Source: Bacteroidales bacterium (GTDB lineage Bacteria; Bacteroidota; Bacteroidia; Bacteroidales; F082). Taken from it: a stretch of DNA of 7,302 nucleotides. The stretch covers positions 1 to 7,302 of the forward strand of contig JADYZK010000119.1 of assembly GCA_020853175.1 (NCBI GenBank), given 5' to 3'. Both the position numbers and the translations under genes were made by a program. Below the pieces are notes generated by a model that had not been told where the DNA came from, ran no database searches, and saw only the letters and a list, made by a program, of their open reading frames with translations. This document shows, one piece after another, positions 6,851 to 7,302 of this stretch. How positions within the stretch are numbered: position 1 is the first letter of the stretch; each line of letters starts with the position of its first letter.

Positions 6851-7302
6851 ATGAAAATACCTTTGGATGAATACCTGGAGCAGCACACCAGCGAACCTGC
6901 CGAAAATCTTAAAAAGATAACCAGAAAAACTTGGTTAACAACTATTTATCCAAGAATGCTCTCAGGTTCGGTGCAAGGTAAATTTTTGCAGATGGTGAGC
7001 TGTATGCTGCGTCCAAAACGGGTTTTAGAAATAGGAACTTTTACCGGTTATTCTGCACTTTGCCTGGCCGAAGGCCTCGAACCCGACGGCAGTCTCGTTA
7101 CCATTGAAGTGGATGAGGAGTTGGAAAAAGTGATTAGGGAAAACATCAAAGGTTCGCCGGCTGAAAAACAAATACAACTTCATATTGGTGATGCGATGAA
7201 GCTTTTGCCGGAAATAAACGATAGCTTCGACCTTATTTTCTTGGATGCCGATAAAAATCGCTATCCACAATACTATCCTTTGCTCAAATCCATGCTCCGA
7301 AA
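6851..7302 (+). CDS. class I SAM-dependent O-methyltransferase, catechol/caffeoyl-CoA OMT type, truncated by the window edge
   Basis: The first 150 residues are visible, about 70% of a typical 210-220 residue member. They show the family-3 O-methyltransferase pattern. An N-terminal helical region is followed by the SAM-binding motif VLEIGTFTGYSAL at 58-70, the acidic end of the second strand in IEVDEE at 85-90, and GDAMKLLP at 113-120. FDLIFLDADK at 127-135 contains the LDADK segment whose aspartates bind the divalent metal in this family. It probably methylates a catechol-like hydroxyl in the cytoplasm; the substrate is unknown. The ATG at 6851 follows the previous stop codon (6846-6848) by two bases, which suggests coupled translation. 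No stop occurs before the end of the window. Confidence 0.9.
   Translation, partial: MKIPLDEYLEQHTSEPAENLKKITRKTWLTTIYPRMLSGSVQGKFLQMVSCMLRPKRVLEIGTFTGYSALCLAEGLEPDGSLVTIEVDEELEKVIRENIKGSPAEKQIQLHIGDAMKLLPEINDSFDLIFLDADKNRYPQYYPLLKSMLR

Noticed and set aside
7025..7270. 81-residue minus-strand frame at the right end
   Set aside because: It is antisense to the O-methyltransferase, whose plus-strand frame has the SAM-binding and metal-binding motifs.
1..7302. Search for a novel defence, mobile or repeat-based system
   Set aside because: The genes are housekeeping-type metabolic or transport families with consistent composition. There are no direct-repeat arrays, transposase, integrase, toxin-antitoxin pair or reverse-transcriptase signatures.

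Overview
The window is chromosomal DNA from a member of the Bacteroidota. Evidence: a TonB-dependent receptor with the N-terminal carboxypeptidase-D-regulatory-like extension common in that phylum, a BadF/BadG-type sugar kinase and an M16 peptidase of the Bacteroidota type, several copies of the TAnnTTTG -7 promoter element, absence of clear Shine-Dalgarno sequences, and moderate-to-low GC with AT-rich intergenic DNA. Genus cannot be told from the sequence. No mobile element, CRISPR array, tRNA or rRNA is visible, and there is no broken gene.

Layout. Bases 1-34 hold the first codons of a leftward gene with its own -7 box at 61-68. An AT-rich divergent spacer follows. A rightward -7 box at 258-265 leads straight into a well-formed TPP (thiamine pyrophosphate) riboswitch aptamer at about 271-368. 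Next come an inverted repeat at 388-423 and a TonB-dependent outer-membrane receptor (429-2852), which is therefore most likely a thiamine (or thiamine derivative) receptor. A strong hairpin with a T tail at 2899-2938 should end this transcript. It lies inside the last codons of the converging gene. On the minus strand are two genes in the same direction: a D-serine dehydratase / D-threonine aldolase-like PLP enzyme (4908 to 3817) and then a BadF/BadG/NAGK-type kinase (3744 to 2872). A divergent promoter region (4909-5057) separates them from a rightward set: an M16 zinc peptidase, a small exported protein of unknown function (27 bp later), and a class I SAM-dependent O-methyltransferase (2 bp later) that runs off the right edge.

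How they work together. The clear regulatory unit is riboswitch plus receptor: when cellular TPP is high, receptor expression should fall. The PLP enzyme and kinase may form a two-gene unit for D-amino acid and amino-sugar use, but that is inference. The M16 peptidase, small exported protein and methyltransferase look co-transcribed from their spacing, with no obvious shared pathway. The window is mostly ordinary core-genome content. The points most worth a second look are the riboswitch expression platform, the terminator embedded in a coding sequence, and the unknown small exported protein.
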